Source of the DNA: Silvibacterium bohemicum
Lineage (GTDB): Bacteria; Acidobacteriota; Terriglobia; Terriglobales; Acidobacteriaceae
NCBI RefSeq assembly: GCF_001006305.1
Contig: NZ_LBHJ01000001.1
Coordinates: forward strand, 186,001-250,000
Direction: 5' to 3'
Length of the DNA: 64,000 bases
Position numbers and translations under genes: made by a program. The notes beneath the pieces are model-generated. The model ran no database searches. It saw only the letters and a program-made list of their open reading frames with translations, and was not told the origin of the DNA. Below, piece after piece: positions 63,148-64,000 of this stretch (the stretch's first letter is position 1; the number at the start of each line of letters is the position of its first letter).

Positions 63148-63617
63148 CGACAGAGACGGCGAAGGTTCACGAATATCAAAGCTCGAGCGCTGCGGAGACC
63201 ATTCGCGTCGGTCATCAGATCGCCAAATTTTTGAATCCACCGAAGTTTTTGATCCTGCGCGGCGATCTGGGAGCAGGGAAGACCACGCTGGTGAAGGGCA
63301 TTGCCGAAGCGCTGGACGCGGCCGCTCCGGACGAGGTGACCAGCCCGACCTTCACGCTGATCCACGAATACGAAGGCACACAGGGTTCGGATGGCCACAA
63401 GATCCCGGTCAAGCTCTACCATCTCGATCTCTACAGGATCGAGGGCGAGCGCCAGCTCGATACGCTGGGCATCGATGAGCTGGCCGCTCCGGACAGCATC
63501 GTTCTGGTGGAGTGGGGAGAGAAATTTCCCAGTGTGGTCAAGCGCAGCCAGGGCGAGATCGTGATGCTCTCGGCGGGCGGAGACGCGCGCAAGATCACCC
63601 TTACGCTCAAAGATTAG
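63144..63617 (+). CDS. tsaE: tRNA threonylcarbamoyladenosine biosynthesis ATPase TsaE
   Basis: About 157 aa. Walker A LRGDLGAGKTTLVKGIA at residues 38-54, then SPTFTLIHEYEG, LYHLDLYRIEGERQLDTLG and IVLVEWGEKFP, the TsaE signature set. It supports TsaB/TsaD in forming t6A37 on ANN-decoding tRNAs. ATG overlaps the nnr stop (ATGA), a common pairing. The TAG stop codon is the first part of a 15-bp terminal inverted repeat. Confidence 0.96.
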   Translation: MTTETAKVHEYQSSSAAETIRVGHQIAKFLNPPKFLILRGDLGAGKTTLVKGIAEALDAAAPDEVTSPTFTLIHEYEGTQGSDGHKIPVKLYHLDLYRIEGERQLDTLGIDELAAPDSIVLVEWGEKFPSVVKRSQGEIVMLSAGGDARKITLTLKD

Positions 63618-63758
63618 TCTCCTGAGTCATTGATTTCTTGCACAAATTTTGTCATCCCGACCGTAGCGAAGCGAAGTGGAGGGACCTGCAGTTTCCCTCA
63701 AGCTCTCTGCCATTACAGAGCTGGTAAATATACGGCGCACTTCTGACTCAGGAGACTA
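63615..63758. mobile_element. Short non-autonomous element with perfect terminal inverted repeats (MITE-like)
   Basis: TAGTCTCCTGAGTCA (63615-63629) and its exact complement TGACTCAGGAGACTA (63744-63758) flank 114 bp with no gene. Inside are AGCTCT/AGAGCT hairpin arms and a GTAGCGAAGCGAAG motif of a kind seen in dispersed intergenic repeats. Total length about 144 bp. The left end supplies the tsaE stop codon. No target-site duplication is obvious. Confidence 0.55.
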
Positions 63759-63810
63759 GAGTCAGCGCCGGGTCTTCGGAATAAATCGTCATTCTGGCGA
63801 TCAGGGCGAG

Positions 63811-63852
63811 GAAGAATCTCAGCGATGCGGCAATGACCTGCTGAGATCCTTC
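63811..63852. repeat. Second extragenic palindrome downstream of the tsaE element
   Basis: GAAGAATCTCAGC (63811-63823) and GCTGAGATCCTTC (63840-63852) pair at 12 of 13 positions with a 16-nt loop. It lies between converging genes and may act as a terminator or be a dispersed repeat. Confidence 0.55.
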
Positions 63853-63911
63853 ACGTCTGCCCAACAAGCGAATGTTACGTGTGCTGGAAGCCCGCAGCTG
63901 CGCACTTGCCG

Positions 63912-64000
63912 TCATGGCTGGGCGGCAAGCTTGACTAGATCGGGTGACGCCAGCCGCGTATCGTTCAGGTGCACGCGAAAGTGATGCGGCAGAAAGATCA
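63912..64000 (-). CDS. C-terminal end of an unidentified protein (partial)
   Basis: The reverse strand is open from the right edge to a TGA, giving 28 residues that end in RVHLNDTRLASPDLVKLAAQP. Codon choice looks like real coding sequence, but the fragment is too short for a family call. It converges on tsaE. Confidence 0.4.
   Translation of the reverse strand, partial: IFLPHHFRVHLNDTRLASPDLVKLAAQP

Overview
The window looks like chromosomal DNA of an Acidobacteriota bacterium, probably class Terriglobia (Acidobacteriaceae). The evidence is high GC, Gram-negative envelope genes (a LolA-like protein, outer-membrane barrel, MotB/OmpA), an orphan MacB/FtsX permease of the 'Acidobacterial duplicated orphan permease' (ADOP) type, dense ATGA overlaps between genes, and dispersed palindromic intergenic repeats. 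No rRNA, CRISPR array, complete transposase or prophage was seen; one tRNA (Lys-TTT) is present.

Layout. 1-7 kb: 3' part of pyrD, a secreted phosphatase-fold protein, a vapBC toxin-antitoxin pair beside serS, a LolA-like protein and a GT39-type membrane glycosyltransferase. 7-13.5 kb: a 1167-residue GH18-like/NodB deacetylase/GT2 fusion, an outer-membrane barrel and a glutamate-semialdehyde dehydrogenase. 13.6-20.5 kb: a signalling block with a single receiver protein, a LuxR regulator with a degenerate receiver, a receiver-oxidoreductase fusion without the redox cysteines, a cNMP-domain histidine kinase, and motAB. 20.5-25 kb: a small accessory region with LacI, XRE and CGNR regulators, a recombinase-like fragment, an alpha/beta hydrolase and many inverted and tandem repeats. 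25.4-33 kb: an MBOAT/SGNH acyltransferase pair, YvcK, a TPR protein, DUF4254, an ATP-grasp protein and galT. 33.3-44.4 kb: a small hypothetical gene, tRNA-Lys, a pair of DUF3857/transglutaminase-like proteins (one without catalytic residues), and a minus-strand run TPR - ClC channel - histidine kinase lacking its phospho-acceptor His - stand-alone KdpD N-terminal module. 44.4-47.5 kb: larE-larC-larB for the nickel-pincer nucleotide cofactor. 47.5-61.2 kb: a carboxylesterase, then murC and ftsQ-ftsA-ftsZ of the dcw cluster, split by a PadR/carotenoid-oxygenase pair and the ADOP permease, followed by a small penicillin-binding transpeptidase. 61.5-64 kb: nnr and tsaE, a short element with perfect terminal inverted repeats starting at the tsaE stop codon, and the 3' end of an unidentified gene.

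How the genes work together. Much of the window concerns the envelope: precursor synthesis (MurC), division (FtsQAZ), a transpeptidase, polysaccharide synthesis and modification (GH18/NodB/GT2, MBOAT/SGNH, GT39, GalT) and lipoprotein-carrier or barrel proteins. The other theme is signalling with unusual parts: four proteins keep a recognisable catalytic or phospho-relay fold but have lost the residues that define its chemistry. I see no single locus that is plainly a wholly new defence or metabolic system. The strongest candidates for undescribed biology are the ClC-kinase-KdpD operon with its Gln-substituted kinase, the cysteine-less receiver/oxidoreductase fusion with its cNMP kinase, and the DUF3857 pair behind a structured leader. 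All function calls rest on reading motifs by eye; no database search was run.
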